Of a DNA stretch of 19,216 nt, positions 10,654-19,216 are shown piece by piece; position 1 is the stretch's first letter; each line of letters begins with the position of its first letter. The stretch lies in NCBI GenBank assembly GCA_022578965.1, contig MU400951.1, forward strand, positions 1 to 19,216. The letters run 5' to 3'. A model generated the notes under the pieces. The model was given only the letters and a program-made list of their open reading frames with translations, did not search any database and was not told the origin of the DNA. Made by a program: the position numbers and the translations under genes. This DNA is from Xylaria sp. FL1777. Its lineage: Eukaryota > Ascomycota > Sordariomycetes > Xylariales > Xylariaceae.

Positions 10654-10750
10654 TAAAAAAAAGATTAAAATTAAGCTAGCAACAGTTTAGCACAGAATTA
10701 AAGTTATTCCTAATTAAGAAAAGCTTACCGTAAGCAATAAATAATATATA

Positions 10751-10755
10751 CTATA
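10751..10755. repeat. Target site duplication of the LTR element, left copy
   Basis: CTATA directly precedes the left LTR and is repeated exactly after the right LTR at 18129-18133. Five base pairs is the usual duplication length for LTR retrotransposons. Confidence 0.85.
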
Positions 10756-11042
10756 TGTTAGAATAACTGGTTATTAGTTGCAACTTTTATGTACAGTACG
10801 TACAATAGGTTTCGCACAAAGACCACTTTGTGCGAGGGCTATTATATAAACCGAGGTAATCTTAGTGTTAGCTTAGCTTGTACGCTAGCAAAGTTTTTAT
10901 ACATAAAGGAAAACTTTTGCTTTATATAAACCTTTTTTTCTTTTAAACATATAAAACATAAATAGCTTACAATACAAAGATTATTATACTTTGTTTTAGC
11001 ACATATATATTAAACGTACGATTATATAAAGCTTATTTAATA
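10756..11042 (+). repeat. Left (5') LTR
   Basis: These 287 bases match 17842-18128 with no indels. I count about 43 differences, all transitions. The left LTR holds G or C at about twice as many differing sites as the right, so it is the less mutated copy. It starts TGTTAG; its end is TTTAATA where the right LTR keeps TTTAACA. TATA-like stretches (TTATATAAACC near 10845 and 10921) could mark its promoter, but this composition makes such matches weak. Confidence 0.93.
10813..10834. repeat. Perfect 9-bp hairpin inside the left LTR
   Basis: CGCACAAAG (10813-10821) and CTTTGTGCG (10826-10834) are exact inverted copies with a 4-base loop ACCA. In the right LTR the equivalent arms have decayed and no longer pair fully. 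The position upstream of a TATA-like stretch would suit a regulatory or protein-binding palindrome, but nothing proves a function. Confidence 0.7.
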
Positions 11043-11330
11043 CTAATTAGTAGTTATATTTGCACTTTTAACTTACTTGCAATAAACTATAAATTAGCTA
11101 AAGTAATAACAAAGTTATATAATATACTTTTATTTTAACCTATTAAAAAGAGATTTGTTCTTTATATTGCGCTTGTTTTTTTTTTAACGTATAAACATAT
11201 TATTTAGTCTATTCCTTTTAATTAGCTAAAGTAAGCACGTACAAAAAAAAAAAAGAAAAGATTTAATTTATTTATGTACAAAAACTAGACTTTTAACCTA
11301 TTTATTAGTACTAAAAACAAAATAAAAAAA
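11043..11330. other. LTR element leader: expected primer-binding region
   Basis: The tRNA primer site should lie directly after the left LTR. The sequence there starts CTAATTAGTAG, which may derive from a TGG-containing site by G-to-A changes, but I cannot match it to a tRNA. No reading frame could be anchored here. Confidence 0.4.
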
Positions 11331-13200
11331 ATAGCAAGCAACTTTGCTACTTTTTAATTATATTATTATACGAACACTAAGCAATATATTAATTATATTG
11401 CTATACAAAAGCAAAACAGCAACTTATATAACTTAAATACAAAATTAAATATACTGTACGATTTAGCTAAATTTACTATGTTTTAAAAAAACAAACAACT
11501 GCTTATAACGCTTTTAAAGTTAAAGCTAGTTACTTTTACGTACAAAAATTTAACTAAAAACGTTTTAATAAGCGTACAATAAATAAATACTTAGATTAAT
11601 TTTAAAATATAAGGCTAAAAAATCAATTTTAGCTGTATAACTAAAATTAAGCTAAATATTAAGCTAGCATTTTATTATGCTAACTATTTATATTTTTATA
11701 AACCATTGAACTACTTTTAAAAAAGGTTTGCTAAAACTTTTAAAAAATAAACAAAAGATTATTTTTAGGAAATTTATTAAAGCATACAAAGCGTTTTACT
11801 TAAGAACTTTAAATCGAAAAAAATTTACCTAACGTTAAAAATAACCATAATCTAAAAGCTTATAAAAATAGCTTATAAAAACTTTATAATTAAAGAATTA
11901 AAAAAACTACTAAATATTTATTATATAACAATTATTTAACTATTAGCAATATTTCTAACACTAAGCTAATAGCTAAATACCTTTTTATACAATAGTTAAA
12001 ACTTCTTAAATTATTTATATACTAAACTACTTTTTAAAAACCCAAGTCTTAACATACAATTTTAAACGTAACAACATAAACACTAACTGCAATTAATTTA
12101 GCTAAGTATTAAACACTAAAATTTCCTTAAGCTATTTAATCTTTATATAACAAAAGCAAGCTATAAACTAATTTTTTAACTAGTATATAAATACCCTGTT
12201 TAACATTATTTATTGCAAACATTAAAGCAAAAAACATATGTTTATATAACACTAAATCTAGCCGTTAAAAGCACGTTTTTTAATTTACTTTTAACAAAGT
12301 TCGTACAAAACAGATTTATATCCCTTAACAAATATATTGCTTTCTAAAAAAGCTAAAATTTAAGCTAAAACTATATAAGCAAGCTATATAACTTATTATA
12401 TAACAAAGCTTGTTTATTTATTGCTGTTTATTAATAGATTAAAATTATAAAAAACTAATACTATGCTATATTTTTATATATTTTAAAGAGTTATATAAAG
12501 AACTTTTTTATTAACTATATTAATTCAAACAAAACGTAAAATAAAATATATTATATAATAAATATTTATTTTAATACTAATATAAACTATAGCTAATATT
12601 AAACTAACTAAACAATAGTTTCTTTTATATAAATAAAAAAAGAAAACCTAAACTTAGCTTTATATAAAATACTTAAATTAATGCTTAATAAGCTTAAAAA
12701 AACATAGCAAGCACTTAGCGCTAGCTATTAAAGCAAAATTTAACTAAGTATAAACATTACATAAGCATATTAAAATGTACTAAAGTTAGCTATAGCGTTA
12801 ATTTTCTAAAAACTTACATGTAAAAAATTCTTTGCTAACTTATAAGCATGCTTATATATAGCATTAAACAGTATAACAAAAACCTTTATATAAAAAAACA
12901 ATAAGTTATACTTTATAAACTAGAAATATAACCATAGCTATATAAAAAACTAATAACTTAAATTTATACTAAAGTTATTAAGTTAACTAACTAAATAGCT
13001 AAGCTACTTTTAAAGCTATAACTAAAAAAACTAAAACTTTTATATAAACAAGAAATGCTTTGTTTGCTAGAAAAAAAGCTGCTAGTTAACATGTTATACC
13101 TCTTAAGAAAAAGCTTATATAAAAAACGTATTCTTTAATTCGCACAAAATAATTCATAGCTAAAAACTTACTTTAGAAGAATTCTTTTCATACGTAATAA
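11331..13200 (+). pseudogene. LTR element gag remnant with zinc knuckle
   Basis: The anchor is at 13050-13100: Lys-Lys-Cys-Phe-Val-Cys (cysteines at 13056-13058 and 13065-13067), then Lys-Lys-Ser-Cys (13080-13082) and Leu-Thr-Cys-Tyr-Thr-Ser. This is the nucleic-acid-binding knuckle of fungal Copia-type Gag, followed by its usual Glu-rich stretch. The His of the motif appears as Tyr. The frame is the same as that of the integrase downstream, consistent with one Gag-Pol ORF. Upstream, stops are dense, and I cannot define the start or align the rest with confidence. Gag would form the virus-like particle around the element RNA. Confidence 0.6.
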
Positions 13201-14880
13201 AATGTAAAAAATATTTAAAGTTAAACAATAGTGCTAAAAATATTAATAAGAAATTTAGTAACTAAACTACTTAGTATTTAGTAAACAGCACATTTTTTTA
13301 TTATATAATAAGAAAAAATATCTAGAACTATAAAACAACAGTGCTATGCAATTAGTTTATATTAAGCAATTATTATTATACGGACTACTAAAATAAACTA
13401 TAAAATACTAGCACTTTTAATTATTTAACAATAAAGAAAGCTTAATTAAAAGTATACCTTTAAATATATTTCTGTACAAAAGTTAGTTAAACTTTAAGTA
13501 ATGCTTATATTTGTTTTAGCAAAAATAATACTATAAGTATTATAAGTACTATATAAATAAAAAACGCTTTTAATATAACTATATATTATATTTTAAATAT
13601 TTTTACTCTTTTTTTATTTTTATTAAAAAACGCTAACTGCTTAAAAACATACTTTAATAATACAAAGAACATTATTATATAACAAAACAAAAAAACTATT
13701 CTTGTTGTATAAAAATAAAAATACCTGTTTTTTAATATTAGCCCGTATAAAGCAAGTTTATACTTTATAAAAACAGAATTTTAAAAGCTTTATAAACGCT
13801 TTAAATACTTTTATACAAAAAAACTATATAATATGCTTAGTTATGCAAGCTATAATGTTAATTGCTTTGCTTTAAAAAAAATCCAAAAGTTTTGCTATTA
13901 TTGCTAGTTATATAACTAAGCACTTTATTGTTTTAAATTTACAATTAAAAATAACTATAACTTTAATTATAAAGTTATAATTAATGCTATATAAATAAAT
14001 AATAAGCAGGTTTTATATATAATTAATATAGCTATATTATTTTAAGCAGCTATATTTTTAAAATTTATGTTTACATAAAACGCTTAAAAAGCTTTATATA
14101 AGTGCTAAATTAACATATACTAAAGACCTTTAAACTATGTTATATATAACTTTAGCACAAACTTTTTGTTTAAAGAATTTTAAAACTAAGCTAAAATTAT
14201 AAGTACAAAATGCTAAAAAATGCCCGTTAAAGCTTACTAAGCTATTAGCAAAATAAAAAAAGCATATAAATCTTTTTGTTATATATATAATATACTAAAA
14301 ACTAAACTAGGTTATTATACAAAAAATAAGTTAATTTTATAAATAGCAATTAAAGCTTTAAATAATACTGTAGAGCTTAATAGCTTAGTTTTAACGCTTT
14401 TTATATTCAAGGCATATTTAAGGGTTAATTAAAACTTTTCTTTTTTGCTAAATATTGTACGAAAAGCTAAAGCAGTTAAAAAAGCTATAAAAATGCTTTG
14501 CAAAAAACAAGCAAAAGTTAAAATTAGCTGCGCAATTTATAAACGTAATAAGCTAGCTTTGTACGAAGTATTATTTTTATTTCTACGCAATAAAATCTTT
14601 ATATAGCATAAAAAGCAAAGCTAAAAAAAACTATATAAAATATAGTTAATTAAAAAACCTAACATAATTATTAATTCTATAAACAGCTTAATTTGCTTTA
14701 AATAAACATAAGTTAAGTTATACTACTGTACAACTAAACATACTTTAGCAAATAATAAAAAAGAAAACATAACTGCTGCAAAACTAACTATAGAACTAGC
14801 CGTACGGAAAAAACACAAAAAACCTAAAAAGGCTAAAAACTTTTTTACAGCGTTCGTATAAAATATTAGCAACTTGTTTT
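13201..14880 (+). pseudogene. LTR element pol: protease region and integrase remnant
   Basis: In the frame of 13983 an integrase is readable from about 13880 to 14750. It begins with CYYC near 13890, the remnant of the HHCC zinc-binding module, then FTIKNNYNFNYKVIINAI, holding the first catalytic residue. The DDE triad is lost in the same way three times: Asp to Asn at 13983-13985 and at 14148-14150 (YNFSTNF), and Glu to Lys at 14256-14258 (SKIKKAY). The C-terminal part (about 14343-14750) shows the conserved ALNNT...LTLFIFKAYLR block and, near 14700, the VKLYY block that closes integrase in this lineage. The protease should lie in 13201-13860, but I could not recognise its Asp-Ser/Thr-Gly site. 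Integrase would join the cDNA to the host DNA. Confidence 0.85.
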
Positions 14881-16504
14881 TAACCCTAAAAAAAAAACAG
14901 AACTACGCTTTAGCAGTAAAGTTACGCAAAAACAGCATTATTAATACTTTTAGCGCTCTGTTCGAAAAATTAAACGCTACAAAAATTAATAACCTTGTTA
15001 TATAAAATGTTTTTTAGTTTGTAAAATATAATCCGAACAAACATAGTAACACCTGAATTTTCAAGTTTTGCTTCGTATAAAAAATCAAAAAAAAAACAAC
15101 TAAGCTATACAAAAAGTTTAAATTAATTATGCAAAGCTATAATAATACAAAAAAAAAACCGTACTAACTTAATTACTAATAATTTAGCAAATAAACTAAT
15201 AGCTATTATTAGCTTTAAGCTTTTTGCTAATTTAGAACTTTAACGCTTTAAGCAAACTTTAAGATATTATATAAGTATACATACAATCGAAAAACAAGCT
15301 TGCACAAAAAATCCTTGCATAACTACCTTTTAAACTTATTTTAAAATATTTTAAAAAAACTATTATATAAATTATATAACTATTATATAGTTTAGCTAAA
15401 TTAAAGCTATATTAGTTTAAAACTTACTATTAACATTACTATAAAAAACTTAGTATAGTAGTTTTTACGTATAACTTATGTTTATTGTTTATATTAGAAC
15501 TTTTGTACAAATTTAGCATTATAAGTTTGCAAATAAACAATACGTTTAGCTTTGCTACACCTAAATTTTTAGCGAAAAAAAAACATAAGTTATATAAAGC
15601 AAAGTTTTATACAAAGCTAAAAAAAACTTTATAACAAAATTACCTTATTAAATTCAATAGTAGTTAAATTACTTTTTTGTACAAAAAAAATATAACGCTT
15701 ACATAAAAAAGCTAAGCAAACTAACTAGCCCTAATTAACCTTTATATAAAAAATACTGCATAGCAATATATTTTTTAACGTATATGCAACGCTTATATAA
15801 GCAACATTTGCTAACTAAAAGCTGCATATAACCTTATAGCTGCTGCTTAAATAACTAACTTAGCACTAGCAAATGTTAAAAATTTAAACCGTAAAATTAA
15901 ATAGCAAATAAATAATCATAACTACAAATTAACGTTTATACTTCTAGATTTAAGCCGTATAAAACTGTTTATTTTTATAAACAGTTTATTTGCAAACAAC
16001 ACTAATATAACTTTATAACTTAGATTTATTATTATATTTATAATAAAGCATTATACAAAAAAAAACCTAGCTTTTAAAATCAAAGAAAACATTATACATT
16101 AGAACTCCAGCAAATATAAACAAGTAACGCAAAGTATACTAGCTAATAAATTATACAGCATAATAAATAGCTTTAATAGCGCTATAGCTCTCTGTACAAC
16201 GCTTTAAAAAATCATAGCTACGCTAAAAATATTTCTAATTCTTGCCGTACTATATTCAAACTTAAAATTATTATACAACTGTTTAGTAAAACTAAAAACT
16301 ACCTAAAAAAAACGCCTTATAATTAATATTATATTACTTAAAAAGTTATACAAAAGAAAAAAAATCTCCGAAATACAATAGATTAATAGCAAAAATAATC
16401 CAGCTAACGCGTTTACAAAAAAAACATTAAACTAAGCGCTAAAAACCCTAATATTTACAAACTAGCTAACCGTACAAATAAAAGCATTCGTAAAAAGAAA
16501 ATAA
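14881..16504 (+). pseudogene. LTR element pol: reverse transcriptase and RNase H remnant
   Basis: The reverse transcriptase starts near 14950. KLIMQSYNNTKKK (about 15120-15155) is the Copia-type fingers motif. At the A-run 15150-15158 the frame shifts by one base, most simply a 1-bp loss in the run. Motif A follows with its Asp kept (GAT 15263-15265) and VYIQS after it. LLYSLAK (15380-15400) stands for the PLYG motif. The polymerase box at 15527-15544 reads Leu-Gln-Ile-Asn-Asn-Thr, so both catalytic Asp are Asn. The RNase H end is clear: NNPANAFTK at 16394-16420, then about 25 codons to a TAA at 16502-16504 that may be the original stop. These enzymes would convert element RNA to cDNA. Confidence 0.87.
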
Positions 16505-17841
16505 AAACAACTTTCGTACGAACAAATTAAAAAAGAAAGTCAAAAGAATACTTTTGTACAGAAATTGTTATAATAATTATACAATAAGTAAAAAAACAAC
16601 AAGCAAATATATTTAATTTCAAAAAAAATACTAAAAACTATAAAACATTACAAATCCTACATTTTCTTTTATATAACTATCCTTTAAGCTATACATAAAT
16701 ACTTAACATTTCTTTTTACTTTTTTTACTAAACTACTATACAACACTTAACTTTTTTTTATTTATTTAAGTATAATAATTATAACAAGCACTATATAATT
16801 GCTAAACGTATATAGCACACGTATTACTTTAAAATCTTACTACTTATTAGTAACTCTAAAATAAAAAGCTTTCGTAATTTATACAAGCATTTTAGCTATA
16901 TAAAACAACTATAGTACTACATAACTAAATAAGTACTGCACAAAAGTAGCCTTTATAACAAATTATCTAAGCTATAATAAAAGCAATTAAAGCACTATAT
17001 AAAATTTAAACTTTAATATTAACTAAAAACATTAACGCAACTTAAAACTTATTACTTTTCGTATAACAAATAATTATTAGCAAACTACTTAAACAATAAG
17101 CCGTACAAAAAAAAAACAAATATATATATTTATATATAGCAACTAAAAAAATAATTAATTGCTAAAATTACTAGTTAGTAGTTATACAACGTTATAACTA
17201 CTGTTTTAGCTTATAACGCAAAGCTAGCAACTATTAATGTTATATTATAGTAAAACAGCTATTATACAAATATATATATATATATATATAAATATATATA
17301 TAAGAATAACTAAGTATAAAGCTGTTATAAATATATATATATATATATAAAACAGTTAATAGCAAAATAAGCAGCTATACAAAATAAAAAGTTTAAAGAT
17401 ATAAAAGCAATAAAAAGCACTGCAAAATTTAGGCTTTTTTTATAAACAAAGCCTAGCTTTTGTACTTTAGTATATTACCGAACTTACTGCTATATAAAAA
17501 AAGAACTTTTAATTAACCTCGGTATAAATTGCTTACCGTTAATACTTTACTTTATATTATTAGCTAACGTTAGTTAGCTATACAACAATAAAAACAAAAA
17601 ACCTTAATTATGCTAGCAATAATTAAACCGCATAAAAGTCCGAGTGCTTTACTTAAAAAGCAACTACTTTTAAACCTAGGCTTTATACAACTATAAAGTT
17701 CAAAAAAAGCAAACATATAAACAACCCTTTTTTCGCAAAAACTAAAATACTAAATGTTTAACTCCTTATAAAACCATTCTTTTTTATTTCTTTTAAATAG
17801 CATTATATAAAGAGAATTATAACCAAAAAAAAAATAGCTAG
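16505..17841. other. LTR element 3' non-coding region with AT microsatellites
   Basis: After the pol stop, 1.3 kb precede the right LTR, which is long for a 3' UTR. I see no Env-like or other recognisable frame. It contains two TA microsatellites (17270-17303 and 17327-17350), a GGCTTT/AAAGCC hairpin around 17428-17456, and a few patches keeping CG and CC (17510-17680). A run of ten A at 17827-17836, ending AATAGCTAG at the LTR, is the likely decayed polypurine tract that would prime plus-strand DNA. Confidence 0.6.
17270..17350. repeat. Paired TA microsatellites
   Basis: Two TA dinucleotide tracts, 17270-17303 and 17327-17350, are separated by a short segment containing CTGTTATAA. They lie between GTAAAACAG (17250-17258) and AAAACAGTT (17350-17358), suggesting a local duplication that carried the tract. 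Confidence 0.8.
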
Positions 17842-18128
17842 TATTAAAATAACTAGTTATTAGTTATAACTCCTATATACAGTACATATAATAAGTTTCG
17901 CATAAAAACTATTTCGTACAAAAGCTATTATATAAACTAAAGTAATCTCAATATTAGCTTAACTTATACACTAGCAAAGTTTTTATACATAAAGAAAAAC
18001 CTTTGCTTTATACGAACCTTTTCTTCTTTTAAACATATAAAACATAAACAGCTTATAATATAAAGATTATTATACTTTGTTTTAGCACATATATATTAAA
18101 CGTACGATCGTACAAAGCCCATTTAACA
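17842..18128 (+). repeat. Right (3') LTR
   Basis: This is the 287-bp partner of 10756-11042, starting TATTAAAATAACTAG where the left copy starts TGTTAGAATAACTGG. It ends CCCATTTAACA, keeping the CA terminus that the left copy has lost. All differences from the left LTR are C/T or G/A. CTATA follows directly. Confidence 0.93.
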
Positions 18129-18133
18129 CTATA
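18129..18133. repeat. Target site duplication of the LTR element, right copy
   Basis: CTATA is identical to 10751-10755 and immediately follows the right LTR. Confidence 0.85.
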
Positions 18134-18176
18134 TTTAATTGTTTAAAATATTGCAAACTTTTGGCCCTAACCTTTA
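18134..18176. mobile_element. Foldback/MITE-like palindromic element, right end
   Basis: The reverse complement of this segment matches 10491-10537 (AAAGGTTAGGGC, then AAAGTTTG, then AACAATTAAATATAG). It is the right terminus of the palindrome that begins at 10491, separated from it by the LTR retrotransposon. TA follows at 18177-18178. Confidence 0.82.
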
Positions 18177-18693
18177 TATAAGTTTTATAATAAAAAAAAC
18201 TTAAGCTTAATAAATTACTTTAATTAAAAATATTTAAGCTTTTTAAATTTATGCTTTATGTTAATATTGCTGCTAAAAATATAAAGTATTTTAGCTATAT
18301 TTTTAAATGTTATAAAGCTAAAAAAATATATATAGCTTTATTTAAAGCTTACTATAAAAATAAAAAACAAAATTTATAAAAAAAATATTATTAGAATTAT
18401 TAATTTTAAAGCATAATTTAATATTATTATAAATTTATTTATTAATAAAAACAGCTTTACTATTAAAAATATAAATATAACTTAAAAAAAATTTAACTAA
18501 ACTAATAATTTTATTAAATATATAAAATGCTTAAAAACTATTATTTAAATAAATAAAAAATTACTGCTTTTTTTTTATATATAGTTAGCAAAAAATAAGC
18601 TATTTACTTTTTGTTGCTAAAAATAAACTTTATTATAAAGTTTTAAATAAGTTTATATTTTTAAAGCTTTTATATAATAGCTAATATAATACT
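18177..18693. other. AT-rich stretch continuing 7438-10490
   Basis: This is extremely AT-rich, with words such as AAAGC and TATATA. It has no recognisable frame or repeat. Before the MITE inserted, it followed directly after 10490. Confidence 0.6.
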
Positions 18694-18775
18694 TAGGGTT
18701 AATAATTTAGTACTTAGTATAAAGACTAAATTAGTAATTACTAAATTAGTATTAGTATTAGTACTAATTTTAAAA
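18694..18775. repeat. Degenerate third copy of the terminal-repeat junction
   Basis: Starting with TTAGGGTTAATAATTTAGTACTTAG, this resembles the inner edge of the right terminal repeat (CAGGGTTGAAAATTAGTACTAC) in the same orientation, then passes into TTAGTA hexamers (TTAGTATTAGTATTAGTA near 18746). It is clearly more diverged than the two terminal copies are from each other. Confidence 0.6.
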
Positions 18776-18960
18776 TACTAATTTAGTATTAGTACTAAAT
18801 TAATAATACTAATTTAGTATTAATAATTACTAATTTAGTATTAGTATTGATTTCAAAATACTAATTTAGTATTAGTATTTTTTTACTAATACTAATTTAG
18901 TATTAGTATTTTTTAGTAATACTAATTTAGTATTAATAAATACTAGTTAGTATTTAGTAA
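18776..18960. repeat. Tandem array, ~31-bp unit with TACTAATTTAGTATTA core
   Basis: The core TACTAATTTAGTATTA starts at 18776, 18807, 18828, 18859, 18890 and 18920, a spacing of 31, 21, 31, 31 and 30 bases. Units differ in the T-rich linker between cores, and one unit is 10 bases short. The core is itself nearly palindromic (TACTAA and TTAGTA) and is the same sequence that makes up the terminal repeats. Confidence 0.85.
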
Positions 18961-19118
18961 TTACTAAGTACTAAAGACTTTTTTTTAAAAAAATATTTTA
19001 AATAAAAAAGTTAATTTATATTTTAAATATAATAAAAGTTTTTATAATAAAATTAACTATTTATTAACTTATTTTATATAATTATTAAAATAATATAATA
19101 TTTTTTTATGCTTAAAAA
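18961..19118. other. AT spacer before the right terminal repeat
   Basis: This stretch is nearly pure A/T, lying between the tandem array and the right terminal repeat. I see no gene or repeat in it. Confidence 0.6.
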
Positions 19119-19216
19119 CAGGGTTGAAAATTAGTACTACTAATTTAGTATTTAGTACTACTAATACTAAATTAGTTTAGTACTACTTAGTACTAATACT
19201 AAGCTAGTTTAGTACT
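19119..19216. repeat. Right terminal inverted repeat of the window
   Basis: Reading inward from 19214, its complement equals 1-96 at 94 of 96 positions. It begins inside at CAGGGTTG and ends at the window edge with TTTAGTACT, two bases past the part matched on the left. Confidence 0.9.

Larger units (their letters stand above)
10491..10755. mobile_element. Foldback/MITE-like palindromic element, left part
   Basis: Joined to 18134-18176, this makes an element of about 308 bp that is nearly a perfect palindrome. The outer start CAAAGGTTAGGGC is complementary to the end at 18164-18176. The inner arms 10579-10611 and 10675-10720 also pair, including TGTGCTAAACTG against CAGTTTAGCACA. A TA dinucleotide lies on each outer side (10489-10490 and 18177-18178), compatible with a TA target duplication of Tc1/mariner type. 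It has no coding capacity, as expected of a non-autonomous element. The LTR retrotransposon entered 43 bp from its right end. This segment keeps more GG, CC and GA than its surroundings. Confidence 0.8.
10756..18128 (+). mobile_element. Copia-type LTR retrotransposon, complete in structure, coding capacity lost
   Basis: The element is 7373 bp, with 287-bp LTRs, matching CTATA target duplications, TG...CA-type ends (TGTTAG at the left LTR start, TTAACA at the right LTR end), an A-run just before the right LTR, and a Gag-Pol on the plus strand. Integrase comes before reverse transcriptase and RNase H, the Copia order. The pol resembles the fungal lineage whose polymerase box is QTDDT rather than the usual YVDD. 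It inserted into the palindromic element, so it is younger than that element. All catalytic sites I could locate except the first RT aspartate are destroyed, and at least one frameshift is present. Confidence 0.92.

Noticed and set aside
17270..18960. CRISPR-like array
   Set aside because: The regularly spaced repeats at 18776-18960 have near-identical T-rich linkers rather than unique spacers, and the setting is a eukaryotic transposon nest.
1..19216. Polinton/Maverick or similar giant DNA transposon, suggested by size and long inverted ends
   Set aside because: All recognisable enzymes belong to nested LINE and LTR elements. No type-B polymerase, packaging ATPase, capsid or separate integrase could be read, and LINE-B is truncated at the terminal repeat, which does not fit an element with ancient ends.
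1..19216. Mitochondrial or plasmid DNA, suggested by about 80% A+T
   Set aside because: No mitochondrial genes, tRNAs or rRNAs were seen. The content is nuclear-type retrotransposons, and LTR differences are all transitions, as in RIP-mutated nuclear DNA.

Overview
This window contains no intact protein-coding gene. It is a stack of transposable elements destroyed by C-to-T (G-to-A) transition mutation, now about 80% A+T. The content suggests a gene-poor, AT-rich block of a filamentous ascomycete genome shaped by RIP-like hypermutation. This is inferred from a Tad1-like LINE, a Copia-type element whose pol resembles fungal lineages, and mutation by transitions only. I cannot name the species. 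Every domain call comes from reading decayed frames by eye.

Layout. (1) The two ends carry a 96-bp terminal inverted repeat (1-96 and 19119-19214; 94/96 identical by hand alignment), built from TTAGTA/TACTAA hexamers. (2) Positions 97-7437 hold two copies of one LINE in opposite orientation. LINE-A (+ strand, 624-5760) is nearly full length: ORF1 (gag-like, zinc knuckles), ORF2 (endonuclease plus reverse transcriptase) and a (TAA)n tail. It is flanked by an 11-bp target duplication. It sits inside LINE-B (- strand), whose 5' part is 5761-7437 and whose continuation is 97-623. LINE-B ends abruptly at the left terminal repeat. (3) 7438-10490, continued at 18177-18693, is one older AT-rich stretch of unknown nature, later split by insertions. 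(4) A ~308-bp palindromic foldback/MITE-like element (10491-10755 plus 18134-18176) lies in that stretch. (5) A 7.4-kb LTR retrotransposon (10756-18128; 287-bp LTRs; 5-bp target duplication CTATA) lies inside the MITE. Its + strand encodes a decayed Copia-type Gag-Pol. (6) 18694-18960 is a degenerate third copy of the terminal-repeat junction followed by a ~31-bp tandem array, then an AT spacer and the right terminal repeat.

Order of events (inference): old AT-rich stretch, then LINE-B and the MITE; LINE-A into LINE-B; the LTR element into the MITE. The terminal repeats are almost undiverged, so they look younger than the interior or are kept alike. The most notable signal is that LINE and LTR segments carry different mutation signatures. 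In the LINE part TpC/GpA is essentially gone while CpA and GpC persist. The two LTRs differ by about 43 sites, all transitions, in mixed contexts including CpA and CpG.
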